Of a DNA stretch of 64,000 nt, positions 9,887-20,487 are shown one piece after another (within the stretch, counting starts at the first letter, position 1; each line of letters starts with the position of its first letter). This DNA comes from an uncultured Alphaproteobacteria bacterium (GTDB lineage: Bacteria; Pseudomonadota; Alphaproteobacteria; HIMB59; GCA-002718135). The stretch lies in contig CACLJX010000001.1 in NCBI GenBank assembly GCA_902607435.1, positions 74,899 through 138,898 on the forward strand. The letters are read 5' to 3'. Under the pieces are notes generated by a model. That model had not been told where the DNA came from. It did not search any database and saw nothing but the letters and a program-made list of their open reading frames with translations. The translations under genes and the position numbers were made by a program.

Positions 9887-10606
9887 ATGAAAATACTTAT
9901 TCTTCAACACATAGAGTTTGAAACTCCAGGATATATCAAAGATTTGATGTTGAGTGATGGTTTTGATTTGACCACTATTGAACTTGATGTGGGAGAAAAA
10001 ATACCTGACAATATTAATCAATTTGATGGTATGTTTTGTATGGGCGGTCCCATGGATACTTGGATGACGGATAAATATCCTTGGATTATTGATGAGAAAA
10101 ATAAAATAAAAGAATTTATTATAGATTTAGAAAAACCTTTTTTAGGATTTTGTCTTGGATGTCAATTTTTAGGAGAAGTTGTTGGAGGAAAGGTAATAAA
10201 ATCAACCCCACCTGAAATAGGTATTCTTGATATTAATATGGAAGAACAAAGTAAAGAAGATCAATTATTTTCTACTTTTCCAAATATTATTAAAGCACTA
10301 CAATGGCACTCTTATGAGGTTGTTGGACTTGAAGATAATAATAATATTACTCTTTTAGCTTCATCCCCAACAACGAAATATCAAATTTTTAAATACAAAA
10401 ATAATGCTTATGGCATTCAATTTCACATAGAAATCAAGAGCAATACAGTCAGTGATTGGGGATGTATTCCAGAATATAAAAATGCATTAGAGGATAGTTT
10501 GGGACAAGATGCATTAGAGAAATTTGAACAAGTTGCAGCAGAAAATATGCAAGACATGAATACTTATGCAACAATACTATATAAAAATTTTTGTAAATTA
10601 ATGTAA
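9887..10606 (+). CDS. Class I glutamine amidotransferase-like protein
   Basis: FLGFCLGCQFLGEVVGG (nucleophile elbow), WHSYEV, YGIQFHIE. Confidence 0.9.
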   Translation: MKILILQHIEFETPGYIKDLMLSDGFDLTTIELDVGEKIPDNINQFDGMFCMGGPMDTWMTDKYPWIIDEKNKIKEFIIDLEKPFLGFCLGCQFLGEVVGGKVIKSTPPEIGILDINMEEQSKEDQLFSTFPNIIKALQWHSYEVVGLEDNNNITLLASSPTTKYQIFKYKNNAYGIQFHIEIKSNTVSDWGCIPEYKNALEDSLGQDALEKFEQVAAENMQDMNTYATILYKNFCKLM

Positions 10607-10607
10607 C

Positions 10608-10691
10608 TTACATTTTCCAGCCTATAACTTTTGCGCGAACAGGACTATCCCTTACTGCAGCGACATGTATATGGAGGGATTGTTTTAGTTC
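10608..10691 (-). pseudogene. Degraded 3' remnant of a protein-coding gene (unidentified)
   Basis: Open 27-codon frame ELKQSLHIHVAAVRDSPVRAKVIGWKM* with in-frame stop immediately upstream; composition unlike surrounding AT-rich intergenic DNA. Confidence 0.4.
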
Positions 10692-10848
10692 TTAAGAAGA
10701 AGTTTATATTAGATAACATATAATATTTATATATGTTTTTTCATGCAAAGAAGAAAAATCCAAGGCTATATAAAATTTTTGATATTGAGAGCAGAGCTTA
10801 TATTAAAGACTTATGGTATATAAAAATATTATAAAATTAATTTTATAT

Positions 10849-11400
10849 TTAAGCATTCCCTGAGAATAGAGAAAGATTAGTAGGATCAATGCCTATTAAT
10901 TTATAAGCATCATCCCATTTGGTCGTTACTTTTTCATCAAACAAAAAACTAGATTCTATTGGCATATTCATCCAACTATTTTTTTTAATCTCATATTCTA
11001 ATTGACCAGCACTCCAACCGGCGTATCCTAAAGCTAAAATACTATATTTTGGGCCTTTATTATTTGTTAAATTATCAAAAAATTCAGCTGTATTTGTTAA
11101 AGCTACACCTTTATCTATAGTAAGTGTTTCTTTACGAATTAAATCATCAGAATGAAGAATAAAACCTCTCCCAGTTTCAAGAGGACCACCATATCGGATA
11201 AAAAACTTCTTGTTTTTGAGAGGCTTATCAATGCCTAATTGTTGTAAAAGATCGGGATATAGATCATGATCAATTTTTTTATTAATAATAATACCCATTG
11301 ATCCTTCTTTAGAATGAGCGCACATGTAAATAACGGTTTTGTAAAATCTTTCATCTTTTAATGATGGCATGGAAACTATAATTTGACCAGTTAAATCCAT
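10849..11400 (-). CDS. YqgE/AlgH family protein
   Basis: MDLTGQIIVSMPSLKDERFYKTVIYMCAHSKEGSMGIIINK, YGGPLETGRGFILHS, GYAGWSAGQLE. Confidence 0.95.
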   Translation of the reverse strand: MDLTGQIIVSMPSLKDERFYKTVIYMCAHSKEGSMGIIINKKIDHDLYPDLLQQLGIDKPLKNKKFFIRYGGPLETGRGFILHSDDLIRKETLTIDKGVALTNTAEFFDNLTNNKGPKYSILALGYAGWSAGQLEYEIKKNSWMNMPIESSFLFDEKVTTKWDDAYKLIGIDPTNLSLFSGNA

Positions 11401-11489
11401 TAAATTAAGTAAGACTTTCTATAAACGTTTTTTTTACAATATATTAGTTATATAGTTACCATATCAAAAACAATAAAAATGTTAAGTAA

Positions 11490-13544
11490 ATGTTAAGAAT
11501 TATTTATTTTTTTCTAATCTGGGTAATTTTTTTTCAATTTAAATTTGTTTATGCTCTTCAAAGTGATTGGAGTAACGGAATAGAAGCAAAAATACGTATT
11601 ATTTCACCTTTAACACACAACAACAATCATTCGTTATTGTATTTAGGTTTAGAATACCAACTCCAGGATGGTTGGAAAACGTACTGGAAATCTCCTGGTG
11701 AAGGAGGGTTTCCTCAAGAATTGGATTGGAGTAAATCCACAAATGTATCTAATATAGAAATCTTGTGGCCGACACCTGTTGAATTTGAAATTTTAGACAT
11801 TAAATCTCTTGGATATCAAGAAGAGGTTATTTTTCCTCTTAAAATTTTTTTGAAGAATATTCATAAAGATACTTTTTTATCATTTAATATAAATTTTTTA
11901 ACATGCAAAGATATTTGTATACCAGGCAAAGCTGATTTAGAATTAACATTACCTGCTGGAACTGGCCAGTTAACTAATCATTCTTTTTATCTAGAAAAAA
12001 GTTTATCTTCCGTACCAGTTCTAAATAAAAAAATAAAAGGACTAGAAATTATAGATACAGAAGGTTCGGTAAATAATAAGCATGTTTTTATAAATATTGA
12101 AGCAATATCTGATTCAATCTTTGAAGATCCAAAACTATATTTAGATTCAAACTTAGGACTGCCTCTTGTGGAATCTTACTATACTTATTCATTAGATCGA
12201 AAAAATGTAAAGGTACTTTTTGTTTTTAATAAATCGTTGTTTAAAAAAGACAAAATTGATTTGTCAGTTCTTCTTAAAGATAAGAAAATTGCTATTGAAC
12301 ATAAAACAATAATAAAGCTAAAAAAAGTATCTGATTCATTAAATTTTCAACAATCTTTTTATTATATTTTATTTATTTCATTAATCGGAGGAATCATATT
12401 AAATGTAATGCCTTGTGTGTTGCCCGTGTTATCAATTAAATTACTTTCTATATTAAATGATGAATCTTCATTAAAAATAACTAGAAAAAGTTTTTTAACT
12501 ACAGCACTTGGTATTATTTTTTCTTTTTTATTGCTTTCTATTACTTTATTAAGTTTAAGATACGTAGGTATAAGCATAGGTTGGGGAATCCAATTTCAGC
12601 AACCGTTATTCTTAATGGTGATTGCATTAGTATTGTTTTTATTTGCACTGAATCTATTGGGTTTTTTTGAAATTCTTTTACCAAATTTAGTTACAAATAT
12701 TTTTTCATCAAATAATAATACAAACTTATTGTATAAGGATTTTTTTAATGGTTTTTTTGCAACACTATTAGCCACACCTTGTTCAGCTCCCTTTGTTGGA
12801 ACAGCAATTACCGCTGCATTTACACAGACACCTTTTGTAATGATTAGCATTTTTTTAAGCATGGGTTTGGGTATGGCATCTCCATATATATTAGTGAGTA
12901 TATTTCCTAAATTAGTTAAATTCTTACCAAAACCTGGTAGTTGGATGAATGCAGTTAAATTTATTTTAGGTTTATTATTACTTGGGACGCTTGTATGGAT
13001 TGGATTTATTCTTCAAAATCATTTTAACTATTTATTTATTGTAATTTGTGCTGTTTTAGCTCTATTACTAACAATTAGTATTAAAATTTTTTTCAAAGAA
13101 AAACTACTAATTATTATTTTTTTTATCATTATTTTTTTTAGCCTACCTTTTTTTTCATTTTTAAAAGCTAACCAACCAATAGTTGAAACTGACTGGATTG
13201 ATATTACAACAGTCAAATTAGAAGATTTATTGGTAAATAATGATATTTTTTTTGTTGATATCACTGCTGATTGGTGTGCAACTTGCCAATTTAATAAGTT
13301 AAATGTTATTAATTCTTCAATTATTCAAGAAACTTTCGAACACAATAATATTATCAAACTTCGCGGTGATTGGACTAAACCAAACAAACAAATTGAAAGT
13401 TTTCTTCAACAACACAATCGATTTGGTATACCATTCAATATTATGTATAGTAAATATTATCCTAAAGGTATAATTTTGTCTGAATTATTAACTTCAACTG
13501 AAATCATTAAAACAATTGATCAATTACAGCAGGAAAATAAATAA
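11490..13544 (+). CDS. DsbD-like thiol:disulfide interchange protein
   Basis: N-terminal periplasmic domain, multi-TM core with NVMPCVLPVLS and ATPCSAPFVG, C-terminal thioredoxin fold VDITADWCATCQ. Confidence 0.93.
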   Translation: MLRIIYFFLIWVIFFQFKFVYALQSDWSNGIEAKIRIISPLTHNNNHSLLYLGLEYQLQDGWKTYWKSPGEGGFPQELDWSKSTNVSNIEILWPTPVEFEILDIKSLGYQEEVIFPLKIFLKNIHKDTFLSFNINFLTCKDICIPGKADLELTLPAGTGQLTNHSFYLEKSLSSVPVLNKKIKGLEIIDTEGSVNNKHVFINIEAISDSIFEDPKLYLDSNLGLPLVESYYTYSLDRKNVKVLFVFNKSLFKKDKIDLSVLLKDKKIAIEHKTIIKLKKVSDSLNFQQSFYYILFISLIGGIILNVMPCVLPVLSIKLLSILNDESSLKITRKSFLTTALGIIFSFLLLSITLLSLRYVGISIGWGIQFQQPLFLMVIALVLFLFALNLLGFFEILLPNLVTNIFSSNNNTNLLYKDFFNGFFATLLATPCSAPFVGTAITAAFTQTPFVMISIFLSMGLGMASPYILVSIFPKLVKFLPKPGSWMNAVKFILGLLLLGTLVWIGFILQNHFNYLFIVICAVLALLLTISIKIFFKEKLLIIIFFIIIFFSLPFFSFLKANQPIVETDWIDITTVKLEDLLVNNDIFFVDITADWCATCQFNKLNVINSSIIQETFEHNNIIKLRGDWTKPNKQIESFLQQHNRFGIPFNIMYSKYYPKGIILSELLTSTEIIKTIDQLQQENK

Positions 13545-13549
13545 TTATA

Positions 13550-14044
13550 ATGCTTTCTCGTAAAATTCTCAATATACCATCCATTAAATTGCCTGTTATT
13601 TTAAAAGGAAAATCTTTTATAAATTTATTATCTGAAATTACCGCCAACAAAAAAATAATCATATTTGGTGTGCCTGGTTCTTTTACTCCTACATGTTCAG
13701 AAAAGCATTTACCAGGATATATACAATTAAGTAATCAATTTAAAAACATGGGTATTGATGATATTTTTTGTTTAGCTGTTAATGATGTTTTTGTTTTAAA
13801 AGCCTGGCTGTCATCTTTTACTAATGGAAATTTAATTAATGGAATTGCAGATGGCAATGGAGAACTTACAAAAGCTATGGATCTTGAAATGGATTATTCA
13901 GGAAATTTTATGGGTATACGTTGCAAAAGATTTGCTCTTATTGCAAATAATAATCTTGTAAAAAAAATATATATAGAAAAACAGGGAGAATTTTTAGTCA
14001 GTTCAGCAGAATATGTTTTAAATAATTTTGTTACTGAATTATAA
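13550..14044 (+). CDS. Peroxiredoxin (Prx5-like redoxin)
   Basis: GVPGSFTPTCSEKHLPGYI signature; GIRCKRFALI. Confidence 0.92.
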   Translation: MLSRKILNIPSIKLPVILKGKSFINLLSEITANKKIIIFGVPGSFTPTCSEKHLPGYIQLSNQFKNMGIDDIFCLAVNDVFVLKAWLSSFTNGNLINGIADGNGELTKAMDLEMDYSGNFMGIRCKRFALIANNNLVKKIYIEKQGEFLVSSAEYVLNNFVTEL

Positions 14045-14050
14045 TTTTAT

Positions 14051-15427
14051 TTATTCAAGATCAATTACTTTTCCAGGGTTCATAATATTATTTGGATCAA
14101 TACTTTTTTTTAAAGTTTGCATTAAAGGCAAATTATCAGGATGTTGTTTTTTTAAGTATTCTTTTTTATTAATGCCAATTCCATGTTCACCTGTTACAGT
14201 TCCATCTAATTCAAGTGCTTTATCAATTAACTTATTACTAAAATTTCTAATCATTTTATAATCTTCTTTTTTATTTGGATCATAAATGATAGTTGAATGA
14301 AAATTTCCATCACCAACATGCCCTACCATAGGAGCTTGAAGTCCATACTTTTTTATTTCTCTTTCGGCAAATTTTATGCATTCAACTAAATTAGATATTG
14401 GTACGCAAATATCTGTAGTATAGATTTTTATATTAGGAAGTTGAGATTTAACAGAATAGTAAACTTCATGTCTAGCTTTCCAAAGTTTATTTCTTTCTTC
14501 TGTGCTTTGTGCCCACTTGAATTCATTGCCATTATTATTCTTTGAGATTTCTTTAACAACATCTATCGCTTCACGATTAGAATTTGTACTTCCATGGAAC
14601 TCAAGAAATAGAGTTGGCTTGGCTTCTAAATTTTCTAGTTTTGAATAATTAATACTTATTTGCATTTGATCTTTATTCAGCATTTCAATTCTAGCAATTG
14701 GAATACCATATTGAATAATTTCTTGAGCAGTTAAAACAGCAGATTCTAAATCTGGAAAATGACATACTGCACTCATTATATTTTCAGGAATTGGAGATAA
14801 GCGAAGATGAATTTCTGTTATAATTCCAAGAGTTCCTTCTGAACCAATAAATAAATTTGTTAGATTATAACCCGCAGAGGTTTTTTTTGTCCTTGTTCCA
14901 GTTTTAACTATTTCTCCATTAGGCAATACAACAGTCAATCCTGTTACAATTGTACGCATCGTTCCATACTTTACAGCCATCGTTCCAGAAGCTGAAGTGG
15001 CAGCCATACCGCCAATAGAAGCATCAGCACCTGGATCTATTGGGAAAAAAAGCCCTTTATTTTTTAATTCTTCATTTAATTGCTTTCTTGTTACATATGC
15101 TTGAACACGACAATCAAAATCTTCAGCATTAACAGATATTATTTTATTCAAATTTTCCAGTGATATTGTAATACCTTTTGTATTTCCAAGGACGTGTCCT
15201 TCAAGAGAAGTACCAGTTCCAAAAGGAACAATAGGTATTTTATTATCATTACATATTTTAACTACTTTCGATACTTCATTATTATTATTAGGAAAAGCAA
15301 TGCCTTGAGACAAAATTGGGTCAAAGACATCTTCTCCTCTTGCGTAATTTGCCCTTGTTGATTCGGCAATAGTAAATCTATTTCCTAATAATGAATTAAG
15401 CTTTTGATGTAAGATATCTATTTTCAT
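14051..15427 (-). CDS. FAD-binding oxidase (GlcD / D-lactate dehydrogenase family)
   Basis: VPFGTGTSLEGHVLG, DPGADASIGGMAATSASGTMAVKYGTMR, C-term GEHGIGINKKEYL. Confidence 0.93.
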   Translation of the reverse strand: MKIDILHQKLNSLLGNRFTIAESTRANYARGEDVFDPILSQGIAFPNNNNEVSKVVKICNDNKIPIVPFGTGTSLEGHVLGNTKGITISLENLNKIISVNAEDFDCRVQAYVTRKQLNEELKNKGLFFPIDPGADASIGGMAATSASGTMAVKYGTMRTIVTGLTVVLPNGEIVKTGTRTKKTSAGYNLTNLFIGSEGTLGIITEIHLRLSPIPENIMSAVCHFPDLESAVLTAQEIIQYGIPIARIEMLNKDQMQISINYSKLENLEAKPTLFLEFHGSTNSNREAIDVVKEISKNNNGNEFKWAQSTEERNKLWKARHEVYYSVKSQLPNIKIYTTDICVPISNLVECIKFAEREIKKYGLQAPMVGHVGDGNFHSTIIYDPNKKEDYKMIRNFSNKLIDKALELDGTVTGEHGIGINKKEYLKKQHPDNLPLMQTLKKSIDPNNIMNPGKVIDLE

Positions 15428-15504
15428 ATTTTATTTCTTACCTTATACTGAAATACTGTTAAAATTAAATCTTAGGTTAATTAATTAATATTAGGTAAAA
15501 ACAT

Positions 15505-16506
15505 ATGTCAACAATATCTCTTACTTTGGAAGATATCTATAATTTATCAAAAAAAACACTTTTATTTAATGGTTGTGATAATCAGAATGCAAGTATTTTA
15601 TCTGACACAATTATGCGTGCGGAAAGGGATGGCTCATTATCTCATGGATTATTTAGATTACCTGCTTATGTGGCTTCTCTTAGGAGTAAAAAAGTAAAAG
15701 GTAATGCCAAACCAACGATAGAGAACAAAGCCCCAGGGGTTATTCGTATACTTGGAGATGGTGGATTTGCTCCTATAGTTTTGAGTGTTGGCTTACCTGC
15801 GATTATTGATCTAACAAAAAAAAATGGTGTAGGTGTTTTAGCTATAACAAATTCACATCATATGGCCGCATTATGGCCCGAGACAGAAGCAATAGCAGAG
15901 GCGGGGCTAGTTGGATTTGCCTGTACTGCTTATAAACCTATGGTAGCTCCTGCTGGAGCAAAACAATCTTTGTTTGGTACTAATCCAATTTCTTTTGCCT
16001 GGCCAAGACCAGGAAAAACACCAGTTGTATATGATATGGCGACAGCTTCGATGGCAATGGGTGAAGTACAAGTTGCTGCTAGAGAGGGGCATTCTGTGCC
16101 ACTTGGAACAGGATTAAATAAGGATGGAAAAGAAACAACAAATCCATCTGAAATTGCAGATGGAGGCGTACTTCTTCCTTTTGGCGGTTATAAAGGGTCA
16201 GCAATATCAATGATGGTTGAATTGTTAGCTGGAGCATTATTAGGAGAATGGTTTAGTTTTGAAGCAAAAGAACTAGACAATAATGATGGAGGTCCTCCAA
16301 AAGGGGGTGAATTTATTTTGGCTATGTCACCAGATAAAATTGCTGGACAGAACTGGGAGGAGCATGCTGATCAATTATTTGAAAAAATGTTGGCTTTAGA
16401 AGGTGTGCGTTTACCTGGAGAAAGGCGTCATAAAAACCGATTGAATTTAGGTCCAAGAGAAATCAATAAAGAATTAATAGAAAAAATAAATAAACTATCT
16501 GAATAA
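15505..16506 (+). CDS. Ldh family (malate/L-lactate dehydrogenase-like) oxidoreductase
   Basis: ERDGSLSHGLFRLPAYV, ITNSHHMAALWPE, FGTNPISFAWPRPGKTPVVYDMATASMA. Confidence 0.92.
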   Translation: MSTISLTLEDIYNLSKKTLLFNGCDNQNASILSDTIMRAERDGSLSHGLFRLPAYVASLRSKKVKGNAKPTIENKAPGVIRILGDGGFAPIVLSVGLPAIIDLTKKNGVGVLAITNSHHMAALWPETEAIAEAGLVGFACTAYKPMVAPAGAKQSLFGTNPISFAWPRPGKTPVVYDMATASMAMGEVQVAAREGHSVPLGTGLNKDGKETTNPSEIADGGVLLPFGGYKGSAISMMVELLAGALLGEWFSFEAKELDNNDGGPPKGGEFILAMSPDKIAGQNWEEHADQLFEKMLALEGVRLPGERRHKNRLNLGPREINKELIEKINKLSE

Positions 16507-16554
16507 ATAAAAAAAAATTTGTAAGTCAAATTCATATTAATTTTAAATAGAATT

Positions 16555-16992
16555 TTATAATTTTTTTTCTTCAATAAATTTTCTTGCTAAATAGTCTGCC
16601 TTTTCATTGTGCTTATTACCCGAGTGACCTTTTACCCATTGCCAATTAATTGTATGTCGAGCTATTTGTGAGTCTAATTCCAACCATAGTTCTTGATTTT
16701 TTACGGGTTTTTTTGCTGATGTTTTCCATCTGTTTTTTTTCCAATTTTCTATCCATGATTGAATACCTTCTTTAACGTATTTGCTATCCGTAAAGAGTGT
16801 TAACGTTGAGGGATTATCGAAATATTTAAGTGCTTGAATTGTCGCTTGTAATTCCATTTGATTATTTGTTGTATCTTTGTTTCCACCGTTCAAAAAAACA
16901 GGATTATCTTTATTAATAAGAATCACTACCCCCCAACCACCGATACCAGGATTTCCAGAACATGCTCCATCAGTATATATTTCTATTGTCAT
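16555..16992 (-). CDS. rnhA: Ribonuclease HI
   Basis: IEIYTDGACSGNPGIGGWGVV, ELQATIQAL, TDSKYV, WVKGHSGNKHNEKAD. Confidence 0.97.
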   Translation of the reverse strand: MTIEIYTDGACSGNPGIGGWGVVILINKDNPVFLNGGNKDTTNNQMELQATIQALKYFDNPSTLTLFTDSKYVKEGIQSWIENWKKNRWKTSAKKPVKNQELWLELDSQIARHTINWQWVKGHSGNKHNEKADYLARKFIEEKKL

Positions 16993-17952
16993 CTAAATTG
17001 TTTTTAATATTAGATTCTTGTTTTTTTGATGAAATTCAAGAATTCGAAAAAATTCCATTGGATCTTTTGGTTTTACAAAAGCGCCTTGTGGATGATAAAT
17101 TTTATCATGAAGGCGCGTTAGAAGAATGCGTATCGAAGCTCCTCTTAATAATATAGGAAGAGTTGTTATTTCTTCCGCTGATAATTTTTTTTTATTTTGA
17201 TATCCTTCAACTAAGAGACTTAATTTGTTATTATTTATGACATTGTTTTGTTCAAAACACCAAGCATTGATGCAGATTGCTAAATCATAGGCAAAATAAT
17301 CATTGCATGCAAAATAAAAATCAATAATTCCAGAAAATACATCATTTATAAAAAAAACATTGTCTTGAAATACATCTGCATGAATAACTCCAAAAGGTAA
17401 TTTTTTTGGCCAATTCTGGTCTAAAAAAACTAATTCACTTTCTATGGACTCAAATATGTGTTGATACGAATTTTTTTTATCATTTTTAAATTTTTCAAAT
17501 AAATTTTTCCAATTTTTTTGTTGTAGACTATTTTTTCTTGATAATTCAAAGTCATTAGTATGTTGATGCATAATTGCTAGTTGTTTTCCAACTTGATTGC
17601 AATGATTAGTTGATGCTTTTGTTGTTTTATTTCCCTTTAAAAATGACATAATTACACAAGGTTTGTTATTAATTTTATTAATATATTCTCCATCTTTATT
17701 TTTGATAGGTTTGGGATTTAAAAATTTTTTTTTGGAAAGATGGTTTTGTAAATTAATAAAAAAAGGTAAGTCCTTTTCTTGAACTCTCTTTTCAAAAATT
17801 GTTAAAATATAATAATTTTTTGAAGTTAAGATTTTAAAGTTTGTATTATCGATTCCTTCTAATATTCCCTCAAAACTTTTTATTTCTCCTATATCATAAT
17901 TATTTAAAAAAGATTCTAGAGTAGGTTTATCAATAGGTGTGAAAACTGCCAT
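16993..17952 (-). CDS. thrB: Homoserine kinase (ThrB, APH-fold type)
   Basis: LPFGVIHADVFQDNVFF, GIIDFYFACND; adjacent to rnhA and ispH. Confidence 0.92.
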   Translation of the reverse strand: MAVFTPIDKPTLESFLNNYDIGEIKSFEGILEGIDNTNFKILTSKNYYILTIFEKRVQEKDLPFFINLQNHLSKKKFLNPKPIKNKDGEYINKINNKPCVIMSFLKGNKTTKASTNHCNQVGKQLAIMHQHTNDFELSRKNSLQQKNWKNLFEKFKNDKKNSYQHIFESIESELVFLDQNWPKKLPFGVIHADVFQDNVFFINDVFSGIIDFYFACNDYFAYDLAICINAWCFEQNNVINNNKLSLLVEGYQNKKKLSAEEITTLPILLRGASIRILLTRLHDKIYHPQGAFVKPKDPMEFFRILEFHQKNKNLILKTI

Positions 17953-17955
17953 GTT

Positions 17956-18918
17956 TTAATTTGTTTCTTTTAATTTTTGTGGGATTTTAAACGTAACATC
18001 TTCTTTTATATAATTTGTTTCTTGTAGGATAATATTAAAATTTTCTTTTAAATAACTTATGAAGTTTTGTACAAGAATTTCAGGAGCGGACGCACTTGCT
18101 GTTAACCCCACACTTTTTATTTTTTTAAAATATTTTAAATCAAATTTTTCTATTTTATCTGCTAGCATACTTTTCTTAGCACCATATTGTTTTGCAACTT
18201 CAACAAGTCTTAATGAATTAGATGAATTTTTTGCACCAAGTACAATAAATAAATCACATTGGCTGGCTATTTTTTTTACAGCTTCTTGACGATTAGTTGT
18301 TGCATAACAAATATCATCTTTTTTTGGTTCAATAGCATTAGGATATTTTTTTTTAATAGCTAAAATAATTGATTTAGTATCATCCACTGATAGAGTTGTT
18401 TGCGTCACATAAGCAATTTTCTCATTTTGATTAATATTTAAAGAAACTACATCTTTTTCATTTTCTATAAGATGTATTTTAGAAGAAATCTGTCCCATTG
18501 TGCCAATCACCTCTGGATGACCAGAATGACCTATCAAAATAATATTATATTTTTTTCTTTTAAAATTTTCAACTTCACGGTGAATTTTACTTACTAACGG
18601 ACATGTAGCATCATGATATTCCAAGTTTAATTGTTTAGCTTGTTTTGGCACAGATTTAGGAACACCATGAGCAGAAAAAATAACAGGTCTTTTTTTGTTT
18701 TTTATTTCACTGAGCTCATCAATAAAAATAGCTCCTTTGGAGCGAAGTTTATCTACTACATATTTATTGTGTACAATTTCATGCCGTACATAGATTGGTT
18801 TTCCATATTTCTTTAGAGCTTCTTCAACCATATTAATCGCTCTTTCAACACCTGCACATAGTCCCCGAGGTCCAGTAAGGTATAATTTTATAGTTTGTTG
18901 ATTTACTTTTTTTTGCAT
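17956..18918 (-). CDS. ispH: 4-hydroxy-3-methylbut-2-enyl diphosphate reductase
   Basis: GPRGLCAGVERAI, RHEIVHNKYVV, HDATCPLVSK, GHSGHPEVIGT. Confidence 0.97.
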   Translation of the reverse strand: MQKKVNQQTIKLYLTGPRGLCAGVERAINMVEEALKKYGKPIYVRHEIVHNKYVVDKLRSKGAIFIDELSEIKNKKRPVIFSAHGVPKSVPKQAKQLNLEYHDATCPLVSKIHREVENFKRKKYNIILIGHSGHPEVIGTMGQISSKIHLIENEKDVVSLNINQNEKIAYVTQTTLSVDDTKSIILAIKKKYPNAIEPKKDDICYATTNRQEAVKKIASQCDLFIVLGAKNSSNSLRLVEVAKQYGAKKSMLADKIEKFDLKYFKKIKSVGLTASASAPEILVQNFISYLKENFNIILQETNYIKEDVTFKIPQKLKETN

Positions 18919-18974
18919 TAATTATATTTATATTAATATATATTTTTTAATAATTATAATAATAGAATTATTTA

Positions 18975-19493
18975 GTGAAAATTTTTTTAATCTATATTGT
19001 TTTGCTATTTCTTTTAAACTGTAATGGTGAAAAACAACAAACTACAGCGGAAAAATGCCCAAGAGCCTTCTTTTCAAAAGAACATCAAATTTATATAACA
19101 AGTGATCAAATCCCATTAGATATTGAAAACATTAGTTATAAAGCAGAGTTAAATAATTATTTGTTTAACAATGATTGTTTTGTTTCAAATAATGTTTTAA
19201 CTGTTAACATAACCTTACTTTTTGTTATAAAGCCAATTAATGTTGGCAATGAAAACATTCTGCTCCCATTCTACATAGCTACATTGAATGCAGAAGATAA
19301 AGTTGTGGATATGCAATATTATAGTGTTGAAGCAGTAATGCAAAAAGATTCTGAAACATTTAATTACACAGAAACAGAAGTTACTAAAAATATTGTTATT
19401 AGAATTCCAAACAAAGATATGGAAACAAATCTAAAAACCAAAATGATTATAGGATTTATGTTAGATCAAGAAAAGATTGAATTATTAAACTAG
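18975..19493 (+). CDS. Hypothetical lipoprotein
   Basis: N-terminal MKIFLIYIVLLFLLNCNGE lipobox-like sequence. Confidence 0.65.
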   Translation: MKIFLIYIVLLFLLNCNGEKQQTTAEKCPRAFFSKEHQIYITSDQIPLDIENISYKAELNNYLFNNDCFVSNNVLTVNITLLFVIKPINVGNENILLPFYIATLNAEDKVVDMQYYSVEAVMQKDSETFNYTETEVTKNIVIRIPNKDMETNLKTKMIIGFMLDQEKIELLN

Positions 19494-19975
19494 TTTTTTA
19501 ATGCTGAGTTTAGTTCTTTCATAGATTGATTGATTAGATTTTGTTTTTCTTTATCGTTTAATTTTTTTTCAAGAATATCAATAGTAGCTGTAATAGCAGT
19601 TTGTGCAATATATTTTTGAACATTAATATTTGCATCTCTTGTCATTTGATCAATTTTTATTTTTGCTAGTTCATTGCGTTTGTTTATTAGTTCTTTTAGT
19701 TTGATATGAGAATTATTTTCTATTAGTGAAATTTTATCTTTGGTCTCTTTCTCAATAATTATTATTTCTTGTTTTACTTCTTTTTGTTTTTTTTTAATTT
19801 CACTTAATGTTTGTTGAGATTCGTTTTTTAATTTTTCTGCCTGATCAATACTTTCTTTAATATCATGAATTTTACTATCAAGACTTTTTGATAGTATTTT
19901 GCGCGTAGGATTAAATATTATTCCAACAAAGATAATAAAAGCTATAAAAACCCAAAATTGAGGATCAGCAAACAT
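19490..19975 (-). CDS. atpF: ATP synthase F0 subunit b
   Basis: N-terminal TM helix then long charged coiled coil; position after b' in F0 cluster. Confidence 0.88.
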   Translation of the reverse strand: MFADPQFWVFIAFIIFVGIIFNPTRKILSKSLDSKIHDIKESIDQAEKLKNESQQTLSEIKKKQKEVKQEIIIIEKETKDKISLIENNSHIKLKELINKRNELAKIKIDQMTRDANINVQKYIAQTAITATIDILEKKLNDKEKQNLINQSMKELNSALKN

Positions 19976-19977
19976 AA

Positions 19978-20472
19978 TTAATTTATAGGCCCGGATTGAG
20001 CTTTTGTAATGGAAGCTTTAATTTCTTTATCATTAAAAGACACAGAAGATAATTTTGCAGTTATAAGTTTAGTGATTTCAAGTATTTGATTACTAATTTT
20101 GTTTAATGAATCTTTCTTATTATTTTCAATAATGACAGATGTTTCATCAATTTTTTTTGAAAGATCATTGTCAATTTTGCTCAACTCTTTTGCAAATGTA
20201 TTTTTTAATTTAAGATTTGATTTTTTGATTATATTGCTAGCTTGATCCCGCGCACTAGTTAGTTGCCTATCGATTTCATTTTGTATTTGTTCTGCCTCAG
20301 TTTGTAATTTTTTTGCTGTTTCAATATCATTACTAATTATATTCTGTCTTTTTTCTAAAACTTTGCTAATGCGAGGAAGAGATATTTTCCAAAGAAAAAA
20401 TAATAGAAAAGAAAAAGTAACTACTAACCAAAAAAGTTGAGATACAAAAAATTCAGGATTTAACTGAGGCAT
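19978..20472 (-). CDS. ATP synthase F0 subunit b'
   Basis: MPQLNPEFFVSQLFWLVVTFSFLLFFLWKISLPRISKVLEKRQ. Confidence 0.9.
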   Translation of the reverse strand: MPQLNPEFFVSQLFWLVVTFSFLLFFLWKISLPRISKVLEKRQNIISNDIETAKKLQTEAEQIQNEIDRQLTSARDQASNIIKKSNLKLKNTFAKELSKIDNDLSKKIDETSVIIENNKKDSLNKISNQILEITKLITAKLSSVSFNDKEIKASITKAQSGPIN

Positions 20473-20487
20473 AGAAAATAATTACAA

